From: Sphingorhabdus sp. 109
GTDB taxonomy: Bacteria; Pseudomonadota; Alphaproteobacteria; Sphingomonadales; Sphingomonadaceae
Length of the DNA: 64,000 nucleotides
Assembly (NCBI RefSeq): GCF_902506555.1
Contig: NZ_LR732707.1
Location: 1,827,138-1,891,137, forward strand
Direction of reading: 5' to 3'
Below are positions 7,594 to 16,659 of the stretch, piece after piece (position 1 is the first letter of the stretch; the number at the start of each line of letters is the position of its first letter). Below the pieces are notes generated by a model that was not told the origin of the DNA, searched no databases, and saw only the letters and a program-made list of their open reading frames with translations. Position numbers and translations under genes: made by a program.

Positions 7594-8657
7594 TTTTCTT
7601 CCTTCATTTTCCATTGCACGGCCTTGGCATATAATGTCGGCAGCCCTGCCCCCGCTATATCATCCAGTGACCACCAGATATTGTCATCCTTGTTAGTAAC
7701 GATTTTCTCGTCCTGATAAACCGCCAAATCCACTTCGAGCGAAAAATGGCTGAAGCTGTGCTGAACGATATTGTCATGCACCTGCCAAGCGCCCGCCATC
7801 GGCGGCGTAGCATGGCCGTCCCTGCCCGCCGCCCAGCCGTCATCCGGCAGCGCTCGCATCCCGCCAAGCATCCCTTTCGACGGACGCGTGGCGAGCAATA
7901 TCCGGCCCTGCTGCTCTATCCAGAAAAAGCGCGCGCGGCGGACCGGCCTGGCTTTCTTTGGCGGCTTGACCGGAAAGGCCTCGACCTTGCCACGCGCAAA
8001 GGCGGCGCATCGATCCTGCACCGGACAGATGTCACATTTCGGATTTGTGGATGTGCAGATGGTCGCGCCGATATCCATACAGGCCTGCGCGAAATCGCCG
8101 GCACCATGGCGCGGGGTGATGGCATCCATCGCCGCGCGAATCTCGGCCTTCCCCTTGGGAAGCGGCGTGTCGATGGCGAACAGCCGCGCCACCAGCCGCT
8201 CTATATTCGCGTCCACCACCACCGCCCGCTCGCCAAAGGCAATCGCTGCGATTGCCGCCGCCGTATAGACGCCTACACCCGGCAATTTCAGCAGTTCAGA
8301 CTCTTTCTGAGGAAAGACTCCGTCTTTCTTTTCCGTGACATACACCGCACATTTACGAAGATTTCGCGCCCGCGCATAATAGCCGAGGCCGGCCCAGGCG
8401 GCCATGACGTCCGCCTCCTCGGCCCGCGCCAGATCCTGAACCGTCGGCCAGCGCGTGGTGAATTTCTCGAAATAGCTTTTGACCGCGCCCACCGTCGTCT
8501 GCTGCAGCATGACTTCGGACAGCCAGACATGATAGGGATCGGGCAAATTGCTGCCCGGCGGCGAACGCCAGGGGAGTTCACGCGCCTTATCCACATAATG
8601 TGCACCGATATTGGCAGAAATTTTACCTGCTTTGGCGGAGAAGCTATCGACGGCCAT
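7590..8657 (-). CDS. mutY: A/G-specific adenine DNA glycosylase MutY
   Basis: The 355-residue protein removes adenine mispaired with 8-oxoguanine. It shows the catalytic Glu in SEVMLQQT (about residue 38), the helix-hairpin-helix LPGVGVYTAAAI, the catalytic Asp in VVVDANIERL, and a [4Fe-4S] ligand set C-x6-C-x2-C-x5-C (CTSTNPKCDICPVQDRC). A C-terminal Nudix-like 8-oxoG recognition domain follows (about 230-355). The ORF is open another 131 codons upstream across dciA, but MAVDSF at 8657 is the start that fits the family. It is divergent from dciA, 27 bp apart, and couples to the serine hydrolase downstream. Confidence 0.95.
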   Translation of the reverse strand: MAVDSFSAKAGKISANIGAHYVDKARELPWRSPPGSNLPDPYHVWLSEVMLQQTTVGAVKSYFEKFTTRWPTVQDLARAEEADVMAAWAGLGYYARARNLRKCAVYVTEKKDGVFPQKESELLKLPGVGVYTAAAIAAIAFGERAVVVDANIERLVARLFAIDTPLPKGKAEIRAAMDAITPRHGAGDFAQACMDIGATICTSTNPKCDICPVQDRCAAFARGKVEAFPVKPPKKARPVRRARFFWIEQQGRILLATRPSKGMLGGMRALPDDGWAAGRDGHATPPMAGAWQVHDNIVQHSFSHFSLEVDLAVYQDEKIVTNKDDNIWWSLDDIAGAGLPTLYAKAVQWKMKEEK

Positions 8658-8684
8658 GGCCGCTCCATGCCATAAAAGGACATA

Positions 8685-9368
8685 ATGGCGAAGAAAATTG
8701 GCAAAATCGGAGATGAAAAGGCGAAGGGCGCCGAAAACGGTAAAGCTGTGCCCGCAAAATCGCCCAAAAAAGCCGCCAGGAAACCGGCTGCCAAGGCATA
8801 TCAGAAATATCAGCGTCCGCGCGGCGGTCCGGCCAAAAGCATTTCCGATCTTATGCCGGAGATCGGTCGCGCCGCCTTTCGTCGCTATGGCTTTATCCAG
8901 AGCTCGGTGGTCAGCCGCTGGGCCGAAATTGTCGGCGAACGCTACGCCGCCGTTTCCCTGCCCGAATCGATCCGCTTTCCGCGCGGCGAGAAGGAGGGCG
9001 GGACGCTGCATCTGCTGGTCGGTGGCGCCTATGCGACGATGATGCAGCATATTGCACCCGACATCATCGAACGGGTCAACCGCTTCTTCGGCTATGGCGC
9101 GGTCAGTCAGATTAGATTCAGACAGGGCACCGTAACGCCCAAGAAAGACAGGGAAAAAAGGGTCCCCCTGCCCGCTTCGCTAAAGCCCGCGCCGATCGAG
9201 CTGGGCGAGAATCTTCGCGATATTGGCGATCCCGAATTGAACCGGGTGCTCGAATCGCTGGCATCGGCAGTTGCAAAGGCGGAAGCGGACCCTAAGAACG
9301 AGGCGCAACAAAGCATCAGGATCATCGGCAAGATCGGTGGCGGCGACAAGAAGAAGGACCGGACATGA
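8685..9368 (+). CDS. dciA: DciA-type protein (DUF721), predicted DnaB loader
   Basis: The 227-residue protein has a basic low-complexity N terminus (about 1-45, many Lys/Ala) and a central DUF721 fold (about 50-145, with RWAEIVGE and ATMMQHIAPDIIERVNRFFGY, split by less conserved text). DciA proteins assist loading of the replicative helicase DnaB in bacteria lacking DnaC. In sphingomonads a DUF721 gene next to mutY and dsbA-like genes is a recurrent order. Its stop overlaps the next start as ATGA. The assignment rests on the fold signature and context; helicase loading was not tested for this branch. Confidence 0.8.
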   Translation: MAKKIGKIGDEKAKGAENGKAVPAKSPKKAARKPAAKAYQKYQRPRGGPAKSISDLMPEIGRAAFRRYGFIQSSVVSRWAEIVGERYAAVSLPESIRFPRGEKEGGTLHLLVGGAYATMMQHIAPDIIERVNRFFGYGAVSQIRFRQGTVTPKKDREKRVPLPASLKPAPIELGENLRDIGDPELNRVLESLASAVAKAEADPKNEAQQSIRIIGKIGGGDKKKDRT

Positions 9369-10057
9369 AGTATGGAAGCGCGTATCTTGCTTCGGCATTG
9401 GCAGCATCGGTTGTGATGGTCGCCCCGGCTTCGGGGCAAGAAACAGACTGGACCAAACGCGTGACCCAGTCCACCATCGGCGGCCATGTCATGGGCAATC
9501 CCCTCGCCCGACACAAGCTGACCGAATATATGAGCTATACCTGCAACCATTGCGCGGCCTTTGAAAAGGAATCGCATAACGCGCTAACCGCCAAATATGT
9601 GAACAAGGGCCATATCAGCTTCGAGGTGCGCAATCTGGTTCTCAACCCGATTGACCTGACGGCTGCCATGCTGGCACGCTGCGGTGGCCGGACCCGGTTT
9701 TTCGGCAATCACCGCGCGCTGCTGATGCAGCAGTCCAAATGGCTGACGAAATTCCAGTCCGCCTCTCCCGAAGTGATGAAAACGATCAATGAAGGCACCG
9801 TGCCCCAGCGGCTCAAGAAAATCGCCATCGCCGCCGGGCTCGACAATCTGATGAAAGGCCGTGGCTTTACCGCGCCCCAGATCGACGCCTGTCTCGCCAA
9901 CCAGGCTGAACAGGACAAGATTTTGGCAATGACGAAATATGCAACATCGACACTCAAGCTGACCGGCACACCGAGCTTCACCATCGGCGATCAACCGCTC
10001 GCCAAAGTGCACAGCTGGACAGCATTGCAACCGAAACTGGCGGTTCTTCCGCAATAG
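9365..10057 (+). CDS. DsbA-like periplasmic thiol oxidoreductase (first of two)
   Basis: The 230-residue protein has a signal peptide (residues 1-24, ending PASGQ) and a thioredoxin/DsbA fold with active site CNHC near residue 60 (YTCNHCAAF) and a helical insertion. The cis-Pro is in TGTPSFTIG near the C terminus. It should make or shuffle disulfides in exported proteins. It overlaps dciA by 4 bp and is followed 33 bp later by a paralogue, so the two may be specialised for different clients or for oxidation versus isomerisation. Confidence 0.88.
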   Translation: MKYGSAYLASALAASVVMVAPASGQETDWTKRVTQSTIGGHVMGNPLARHKLTEYMSYTCNHCAAFEKESHNALTAKYVNKGHISFEVRNLVLNPIDLTAAMLARCGGRTRFFGNHRALLMQQSKWLTKFQSASPEVMKTINEGTVPQRLKKIAIAAGLDNLMKGRGFTAPQIDACLANQAEQDKILAMTKYATSTLKLTGTPSFTIGDQPLAKVHSWTALQPKLAVLPQ

Positions 10058-10090
10058 ACATTCGATATTTTCAGGAAACAGGAACAGAAT

Positions 10091-10834
10091 ATGCGCACTT
10101 TCAACTATATCGCTCCCCTGGCTCTCGCTCTGGCGCTAACCGCATGCGGCGAAGCAAGTGAGGGAGAATCCGGTGCCAGCGCGTCGGGTTCGGTCGAAGC
10201 GGTCGAAGCCCCGGCGGGACAGAAATGGTCCGAAACCGTATCGAAGACGGAAGCCGGCGGCATCGTCATGGGCAATCCCGATGCACCGCTCAAGCTGGTC
10301 GAATATATGTCGATCACCTGCTCGCACTGCAAGGATTTCGGCGAACAGGCCTTTGCGCCCTTGCGCGACAATTATGTCGAAACCGGCAAGGTCAGCTTTG
10401 AAATCCGCAATTTCGTGCGTGATCCGCTCGATCTTTCGGCGGCCATCCTGTCCCGCTGTGGCGGCGAAGGTCCGTTTTTTCCCCTGACCGAGCAGGCGCT
10501 GAGCTACCAGGGAACCATGTTCGAAAAGGCGCAGGGCATGGGCGAGGCGACCTATAGCAGCATATTGAGCGCCAGCCCGGACACGCGTTTTGTCCGCCTT
10601 GCCGAACAGCTGGGCCTGATCAGCTTTTTCCAGCAGCGCGGCATTTCGGAAGATCAGGCCAAGGCCTGTCTCGCGGACAGCGCGGCGGCTGAAGCGCTAA
10701 TGAACAATACGCAGAAAGCGGTCGAGGAATTTGACATCCAGGGAACCCCGACCTTCCTGCTCAACGGCCAGAAAATTGACGGTACCAACTGGGCTGCGGT
10801 CGAAACAAAACTGAAGGAGGCCGGCGCCAGATAG
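10091..10834 (+). CDS. DsbA-like lipoprotein thiol oxidoreductase (second of two)
   Basis: The 247-residue paralogue of the preceding gene carries a lipobox (LALTAC, Cys at about residue 19), so it should be anchored to a membrane facing the periplasm. A Ser/Glu-rich linker (residues 20-48) separates the anchor from the fold. The active site is CSHC (ITCSHCKDF) and the cis-Pro region is IQGTPTFLLNG. The shared MGNPDAPLKLVEYMS type segment with its neighbour shows they arose by duplication. It precedes smc by 70 bp on the same strand. Confidence 0.88.
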   Translation: MRTFNYIAPLALALALTACGEASEGESGASASGSVEAVEAPAGQKWSETVSKTEAGGIVMGNPDAPLKLVEYMSITCSHCKDFGEQAFAPLRDNYVETGKVSFEIRNFVRDPLDLSAAILSRCGGEGPFFPLTEQALSYQGTMFEKAQGMGEATYSSILSASPDTRFVRLAEQLGLISFFQQRGISEDQAKACLADSAAAEALMNNTQKAVEEFDIQGTPTFLLNGQKIDGTNWAAVETKLKEAGAR

Positions 10835-10904
10835 GCGCCGGGCCAAGTCGCACGGGGGGCGCATTGCAAAGGGTGACTGACACAGTCGACGCGGGGGGCA
10901 TCCC

Positions 10905-13900
10905 GTGCAGATAAAGAAGCTGAGACTTTCGGGCTTCAAAAGCTTTGTCGATCCCACCGAGCTGCGCATTGAAAAAGGGCTGACCGGGGTGGTCGGCCCC
11001 AACGGCTGCGGCAAATCGAACCTGCTCGAGGCCATTCGCTGGGTGATGGGCGAAAATAGCGCCAAGTCGATGCGCGGCGGTGGCATGGAAGATGTCATTT
11101 TCGCCGGCACCCAGGACCGGCCCGAACGGCAATTTGCCGAAGTCGCGCTGACCGCCGAGCGCGAAACCAATGACGTATCATCGCTTCACGCCGGCGACAA
11201 TGACAGCGAACTGGAAATTGTCCGCCGGATCGAGCGCGGCGCCGGCTCCGCCTATCGCGCCAATGGCACCGATGTCCGGGCCAAGGATATTGCCCTGATC
11301 TTTGCCGATGCTGCCACCGGCGCGCACAGTCCTGCCCTGGTCAGCCAGGGGAAAATCTCCAATATCATCTCCTCCAAGCCCGAAGCACGCCGCGAGATGC
11401 TGGAGGAAGCGGCGGGCATTTCCGGCCTTCACGTCCGGCGCAAGGATGCCGAGCAGAAATTGCGCGCGGCGGAGAAAAATCTGGCGCGTCTCGACGATAT
11501 TCTCGGTGATATGGAGCAGCGCGCCGCCAATCTGCGACGGCAGGCAAAGCAGGCGGAACGCTACAGAAAATTAAGCGGAGAAATCACCCTCGCGGAAGGC
11601 CGGCTGATTTACGCGCGCTGGAAAGAGGCGGCAGCTGCTTCCGATGCAGCCAAAGCCGAAGCCGAGGCGGCGGAAGCAAAAGTCGCTGCCGCGCAAAACG
11701 AACAGCAGGCCGCTGTCTCTGCCCAGAATGAAAGCGCCAAGGCGCTCGGCGTCCTGCGCGCCGAGGTCCAGCGGACGCGCGAGCAAGCCAGCGAGTCCAG
11801 CCACCGGCTACTGACGCTGACCAACGAACGCGACAATCTGAAATCGCGGCTGCTCGACCTCCAGGCACAGGCGCAACGCATCCACGAGGATAATGCCCGC
11901 GAGGACCAGCTGACCCGCGATGCGATGGAGGCTCTGGCGCGGCTGGAGCAGGACGAAAAGCGGTTGTCGACCGAATTGAACAACCTGACCAAGGAACGCC
12001 CGGAGCTGGAGCGCGGCGCTGAACGGGCCGAACGCGCAGCCAGCGAAGCGGAAGTCGAACTGGCCAACGCGGTTGCCGAGGAAGCCCGTATTCAGGCGGA
12101 AATCAAGGTCGCCAATGCCGCCGTCGATGCGGCGCAGACGCGCCATGACCGGCTGTCAGTGGAACTCGGCCGGCTGAACGCCGAACGCGCGGAGATGGGC
12201 GACGAGGGAGAGCTGCAGATATCCCTTGCCGAAGCGGTCGCGGCGCGGGAGGCTGCGCAAAAAGCTGCCGACAGCAGCATCGTCAGAATCGCTTCGCTGG
12301 AGGAACAGCGGATCGAAGCCACAGCTGCTCGCGATGCGGCGCAATCCAGCCTGGCCACGCTCAAGGCCGAACTGGCTGGACTGAAATCCGAACATGACGC
12401 GCTGGATCGCGAATTGTCCAAGGCCGAAAGCACCAACAAGGCGATCGATCAGGTCAAACCGGCGCCGGGCTATGAACGGGCGCTGGCCGCAGCGCTGGGC
12501 GACGATTTGCTGGCATCGATCGGCGAGGACGGAGACCGCTTCTGGGGCGGGGGAGATATGACCATTTCCGGCAAGAAACCTGCCGGTACTGAAAGCCTGT
12601 TGGACCAAGTCCAAGCACCGGCGGAATTGCACAATCGTCTGTCACAGATTTTTGTCGCAGACAGCGACAATGGCCAGATGCTGGCGGTAGGCCAGCGTCT
12701 TGTCACCAAAGCAGGCGCTTTGCGCCGGTGGGACGGCTTTGTCGCTCGCGACGATGGCAATGCCAGCGCCGAACGGCTGGTTCGCGCCAACCGGTTGCGG
12801 GAATTGCAGCAGCTGCTCGTCCCGGCCGGCGACAAGGTTTCCGTTGCGGAAGCAGCGCTTGTCGAGCGGCGCGAGACGATATCGGCAATCGAGACGCAGC
12901 TGGGGGACGCGCGCACGGCGCGACGCGACGCGGAGGAAGGCTTGCGACGGGCGTTGCGCGAAGCCGATCAGGCGGAAGAAGCGCTGGCATGGCTGCAAAA
13001 GCGTACGACCAGTCTCGCCGAGCGGGAGGCTGCGCTAAAGACGGAAAATGCGGCAGCGCTCGCCGAACTGGAGGCCGCACAAAAAGAACGCGCCAGCCAG
13101 CCCGATGGCGCGGCCCAGGAAAACGCCCGCTCGATCTTGCAGGACCAGCGTGATGCGGCGCGGCAGCAGGTGATGACAGCGCAGGCGGCCCTCTCCGGGA
13201 TCGACCAGAAGCTGGCGCAAGTGAAGGAGCAAAAAGCCGTTGCCAGCGCGCAAATCCGGTCATGGCAGGATCGCTCGGGAGAAGCCGAAGCGCGTATGGC
13301 CGAAATGGCCAAACGAGCCAAGCTGATCGAGACCGAGGTGGAAAATCTTGCCGATCGCCCACGGGTGATCGAGGTGGAGGTGGCCCGGTTGACCGAACAA
13401 CAGGGAGCGCTGGATGCCAAGGTCGTGGAAAAGGACACGGCGCTGCAGGCCGCCGAACTCGCCCAGCGCGACCATGAAGACCGGCTCAATCAGGCCAGTG
13501 AAATGCTCAGCCAGGCCCGCGAATTGCGCGCCGGCGCCAAGGCGCGCGCCGAGAACCAGGATTTGCGCCGCATGGAAATGGGCCGCATTTCAGCCGAAAA
13601 GTTCGAATGCCCGGCGGTGGTATTGCCGAAAAAACTGGAATTTGACGACGATAGCGTTGGTGACGCATCGCAAGAATCGGCAGAGCTCGAGCGGCTCACA
13701 CTCAGCCGCGAACGCATCGGTCCGGTCAATCTGGTCGCCGCCGACGAGCTGGCGGAACTGGAAGGCGAGTGGGCTATATCCACCAAGGAGAGCCAGGACC
13801 TGAACGAGGCAATCCACCAGTTGCGCGGATCGATCGGCAGCCTGAATCGCGAGGGCCGGCAACGGCTGCTTGCCGCCTTCGAGGAAGTCGACCAGCATTT

Positions 13901-14342
13901 CCAGCGGCTCTTTGCTACCCTGTTCAACGGCGGCAAGGCCCATCTGGAAATGATCAACAGCGACGATCCGCTGGAAGCGGGCCTCGAAATCATGGCCCAG
14001 CCACCGGGCAAGAAACTGACGTCGCTCACCCTGCTATCTGGTGGCGAACAGGCGCTGACCGCCGTGGCACTCATCTTTGGCCTATTTTTGACCAATCCTG
14101 CACCCATTTGCGTGCTGGACGAGGTGGACGCGCCGCTCGACGACGCCAATATCGAACGCTTCTGCGACCTGCTCGACAAAATGGTCGCCGAAACCAACAC
14201 CCGCTACCTGATCGTCACCCACAATGCCGTAACCATGAGCCGCATGCACCGCCTGTTCGGGGTAACGATGATCGAGCGCGGAATTTCGCAGCTGGTGTCG
14301 GTCGATCTGAACGCGGCAGAAGAATTGCTGGCGGCGGAGTGA
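10905..14342 (+). CDS. smc: Chromosome segregation protein SMC
   Basis: The 1145-residue ATPase has an N-terminal Walker A (GPNGCGKSN, about residue 32), long heptad-rich coiled coils (about 170-500 and 640-960), a hinge region between them, and a C-terminal head with the ABC signature LLSGGEQALTA and Walker B VLDEVDAPLDD. SMC dimers with ScpA/ScpB load at parS-ParB sites and organise the chromosome. The start is a GTG at 10905 behind a G-rich Shine-Dalgarno. The length is normal for bacterial SMC. The scp genes are not in this window. Confidence 0.96.
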   Translation: MQIKKLRLSGFKSFVDPTELRIEKGLTGVVGPNGCGKSNLLEAIRWVMGENSAKSMRGGGMEDVIFAGTQDRPERQFAEVALTAERETNDVSSLHAGDNDSELEIVRRIERGAGSAYRANGTDVRAKDIALIFADAATGAHSPALVSQGKISNIISSKPEARREMLEEAAGISGLHVRRKDAEQKLRAAEKNLARLDDILGDMEQRAANLRRQAKQAERYRKLSGEITLAEGRLIYARWKEAAAASDAAKAEAEAAEAKVAAAQNEQQAAVSAQNESAKALGVLRAEVQRTREQASESSHRLLTLTNERDNLKSRLLDLQAQAQRIHEDNAREDQLTRDAMEALARLEQDEKRLSTELNNLTKERPELERGAERAERAASEAEVELANAVAEEARIQAEIKVANAAVDAAQTRHDRLSVELGRLNAERAEMGDEGELQISLAEAVAAREAAQKAADSSIVRIASLEEQRIEATAARDAAQSSLATLKAELAGLKSEHDALDRELSKAESTNKAIDQVKPAPGYERALAAALGDDLLASIGEDGDRFWGGGDMTISGKKPAGTESLLDQVQAPAELHNRLSQIFVADSDNGQMLAVGQRLVTKAGALRRWDGFVARDDGNASAERLVRANRLRELQQLLVPAGDKVSVAEAALVERRETISAIETQLGDARTARRDAEEGLRRALREADQAEEALAWLQKRTTSLAEREAALKTENAAALAELEAAQKERASQPDGAAQENARSILQDQRDAARQQVMTAQAALSGIDQKLAQVKEQKAVASAQIRSWQDRSGEAEARMAEMAKRAKLIETEVENLADRPRVIEVEVARLTEQQGALDAKVVEKDTALQAAELAQRDHEDRLNQASEMLSQARELRAGAKARAENQDLRRMEMGRISAEKFECPAVVLPKKLEFDDDSVGDASQESAELERLTLSRERIGPVNLVAADELAELEGEWAISTKESQDLNEAIHQLRGSIGSLNREGRQRLLAAFEEVDQHFQRLFATLFNGGKAHLEMINSDDPLEAGLEIMAQPPGKKLTSLTLLSGGEQALTAVALIFGLFLTNPAPICVLDEVDAPLDDANIERFCDLLDKMVAETNTRYLIVTHNAVTMSRMHRLFGVTMIERGISQLVSVDLNAAEELLAAE

Positions 14343-14523
14343 TCCGAATCCGCCAGTCACAAAGGCGCTTCAGCGGATCGGGGTTAACGGGATAATCCGG
14401 GCTGACCGGTTACGACACCGGCCATGCGTCCCTTTGCGATTGCTTTGACACATGCGATATATGAGCGGTTGAAAAATGGTCCTGGTGTGAACAGAACGAG
14501 GAATTGCGCAAGATCCTGAACGG

Positions 14524-15135
14524 CTAGGCGTCCGGCGCTGCCTGCGCTCCGTTCGGCAACACCCGATAGTCGATCGGCTTGAACGTCCCGCCATTCGACG
14601 CATAGGCCGAGCACGCCGTCAGTCCGATCACCAGATCCATTTCCGCACGCAGCCTCAGCCGGTCGCCGGCCTTGCTGGTTGGTGGCAGCACTTCCAGCTT
14701 GCCAGCCTGATCGACAGGGACATTCATGAACACGTTGAAAGCACAGGGGATGGAGTCCTTCTCCACGCCGAAGGGCGCCAGCGCTTCTGCGAGATTGCCG
14801 AAGCAGCCGCGATGCACCGGCTTGTCCGGATAGAAATGCTTGAACGTATCCTCGCTGCACGGTGTCAGCAGAAAATCGTGCGACCCGACCGTATCCTCGA
14901 CGATCGTCAGCATCCGCCGCGACCGGTTGGACCACAGGCAATTCCCCTCGCTCAGCTGGATTGTTTCCTCGTAATCGAAGGTCCGGCCGTTGGATATGAC
15001 TTCCCGGACATCGTCGGCATTGAAGGCGAGCAAATCCGAAACCTGCCCGCCATCCGGATCAATCACGTCGAGATATTCGCCCTTCCTCAGCCGGAACGCG
15101 ACGCCCGAGCGCGGCGCTATACGAAAGCTGCTCAT
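14524..15135 (-). CDS. DUF1989 (urea carboxylase-associated) family protein
   Basis: The 203-residue protein has the conserved DUF1989 pieces DPDGGQVSDLLAFNADD and NVFMNVPVDQ, with Cys in LTPCSED and CAFNVF that could contribute to a metal site. The family is named for neighbours of urea carboxylase, and its members are linked to guanidine or carboxyguanidine metabolism. Here urea carboxylase is absent. The start overlaps the stop of the upstream YqcI/YcgG gene as ATGA, so the two are translationally coupled and probably act on the same substrate. The exact reaction is not known. Confidence 0.85.
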   Translation of the reverse strand: MSSFRIAPRSGVAFRLRKGEYLDVIDPDGGQVSDLLAFNADDVREVISNGRTFDYEETIQLSEGNCLWSNRSRRMLTIVEDTVGSHDFLLTPCSEDTFKHFYPDKPVHRGCFGNLAEALAPFGVEKDSIPCAFNVFMNVPVDQAGKLEVLPPTSKAGDRLRLRAEMDLVIGLTACSAYASNGGTFKPIDYRVLPNGAQAAPDA

Positions 15136-15860
15136 AGGCTGCGCCGATCACGGAAGGGGCATTTCCAGTCATCGCCAACCTTGCGGCCGCTATATTGCCG
15201 AGCCTCGCTCGACTCACCATATTTGGCCAGCATCGGATTTATGTCGCCGGCCAGCTTTTCATCGCGGGCCAAAATGGTTTTGCGCATCTTGTCATAGCTG
15301 CCCTGTTCGCGGAGCCGTTCGAACTGGTCGTGCAGGTTGAACACCAGCACCGGGTGGGAAAAGCGGCGGGCCGGGCGCGATGCATTGGGATGCAGACCGA
15401 TGACGAAAAAGGCTTCGCCGCCAAAGCTGAGGGAAAAATGCGGGTCATCGGGATTGGCGCTGACCCGTTCGTCGTAGCTCTGGCCGCGCCAGGCATCCTT
15501 GTCCGCCATCGACTGGATCCTCTCCCACAACAGCATTTCGAATTCGGCTTCCGAAAGATCTGTCGGTCCTTCGAATATGACCGCAAGGCTCCGCAGGCCT
15601 TCAGACGAATCGCGATATTCGCGCGCCCAGGCGAGCAATTCGCGATGGATCTGCAAATCGTCCCAGCTGCTGTCGAGACTATGCCCGGTAATCACCTTGA
15701 GACTATCACGCGCCAGCGCCGATTTGGCTCCGACACAGGGAAATTCCGGCCGGGAGATCATCGACGCGATGGCGTCCTGCAACTCCTCCTGGCGTTTGGC
15801 TCGACAATTCTGGTCCAGCAATATTGAGTGTTTCATGGCGTTAGTTACGCGCCGAATCAC
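15132..15860 (-). CDS. YqcI/YcgG family heme protein, possible guanidino N-hydroxylase
   Basis: The product (242 residues from a GTG, 234 from an ATG at 15836) carries the family pieces FPCVGAKSAL near the N terminus and FFVIGLHPNASRPARRF near residue 150. Characterised relatives, such as GntA of guanitoxin biosynthesis, are heme-dependent N-hydroxylases of guanidino compounds. That activity is inferred here by family only. It is coupled to a DUF1989 gene downstream, while the other guanitoxin genes are missing, so toxin synthesis is not implied. Start choice is uncertain: the GTG has a weak GGGAA, the internal ATG has none. Confidence 0.8.
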   Translation of the reverse strand: MIRRVTNAMKHSILLDQNCRAKRQEELQDAIASMISRPEFPCVGAKSALARDSLKVITGHSLDSSWDDLQIHRELLAWAREYRDSSEGLRSLAVIFEGPTDLSEAEFEMLLWERIQSMADKDAWRGQSYDERVSANPDDPHFSLSFGGEAFFVIGLHPNASRPARRFSHPVLVFNLHDQFERLREQGSYDKMRKTILARDEKLAGDINPMLAKYGESSEARQYSGRKVGDDWKCPFRDRRSL

Positions 15861-15906
15861 AAAGCGTTCCCGCGCATGAACCGGTCCGCTTCAAAAATCT
15901 GGCAAT

Positions 15907-16356
15907 TCAGTCACCCAATATCAGCTGCGGTCCTGGCCCCTTCCGTCCGACCCGGTCTTCCGGATTATAGAGCGCGCATTTCTTCAGGCTCAGACAGCCG
16001 CAACCGATGCAGCCGTCAAGCCGGTCGCGAGTGCGTTCCAATTCCGCGATCCGTTCGTCGATCACACCGCGCATCGCCTTGCTGATCCGGGTCCAGTCGG
16101 CCTGGGTCGGCGTGCGGCCGTGAGGCAGATTTGCCAGCTGCCGCTGGATTTCGCCGATACTCAATCCCAGTTGCTGGGCAATCAGGACGAAACTCAGCCG
16201 ACGGATATCCGAGCGCAGAAAGCGGCGCTGGCCGCCGGCAGAGCGGAAGGGTTCAACAAGCCCCTTTTCTTCATAGAATCGGATGGCCGAAACTGACAGG
16301 CCGGTTCGGGCAGCGAGCGCGCCGATGGTCAGGGCTTTCGTCTGAGGCATGTTCAT
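15907..16356 (-). CDS. soxR: Redox-sensitive transcriptional activator SoxR
   Basis: The 149-residue MerR-family regulator has an N-terminal helix-turn-helix (IGALAARTGLSVSAIRFYEE), a dimerisation coiled coil and the SoxR [2Fe-2S] motif C-x2-C-x-C-x5-C (CIGCGCLSLKKC, about residues 115-126). The family activates transcription when its cluster is oxidised by redox-cycling compounds. A SoxR box at 16527-16544 faces the divergent VOC genes, the likely targets, rather than soxS, which alphaproteobacteria lack. The ATG at 16356 was chosen for its GGAGGAG; a GTG 4 codons upstream and an ATG two codons downstream are alternatives. Confidence 0.94.
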   Translation of the reverse strand: MNMPQTKALTIGALAARTGLSVSAIRFYEEKGLVEPFRSAGGQRRFLRSDIRRLSFVLIAQQLGLSIGEIQRQLANLPHGRTPTQADWTRISKAMRGVIDERIAELERTRDRLDGCIGCGCLSLKKCALYNPEDRVGRKGPGPQLILGD

Positions 16357-16370
16357 TGTCTCCTCCACTT

Positions 16371-16504
16371 TTCCTCCCCGTTACGCAGCAATGGGAAGGT
16401 GGCTTTCGCCGAAGCCTTGGAGAAGGCGGATGACGGAGGGCCCTATTGCCGCAATTACCCCCTCCACCATCCTGCGGATCGTCCCCTTCCCCATGCTGCG
16501 CATG
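16371..16504. repeat. Dispersed C-rich/G-rich palindromic repeat
   Basis: The soxR-VOC gap holds CCTCCCCGTTACGCAG...GGGAAGGTGGC, GACGGAGGG, CCCTCCACCA and GTCCCCTTCCCC, complementary blocks that fold on one another. This is the pattern of short palindromic intergenic repeats common in sphingomonads. It lies just upstream of the sox box and may act as a boundary between the divergent units. Confidence 0.5.
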
Positions 16505-16522
16505 AAGAGATAAAATAATAGC

Positions 16523-16553
16523 TTGACCTCAACTTAGCTTGAGGTTGTACGAA
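16523..16553 (+). promoter_or_regulatory. SoxR box inside a 19-bp-spaced promoter
   Basis: CCTCAACTTAGCTTGAGG (16527-16544) is an 18-bp near-perfect palindrome that differs only in its centre from the enterobacterial sox box CCTCAAGTTAACTTGAGG. It sits in a 19-bp spacer between TTGACC (16523-16528, overlapping the box) and a weak TACGAA (16548-16553), reading toward the VOC genes. This is the standard arrangement for SoxR activation. Confidence 0.85.
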
Positions 16554-16659
16554 TCGCAAGCATGGAGAAATTGGCGGGCACGGAGCCTCGGTCGCGATAC
16601 GGCAAACATGCTTCCAATTCTTCCAATATGGCGATGTCAATATTGCGAGGAAACCAGAT

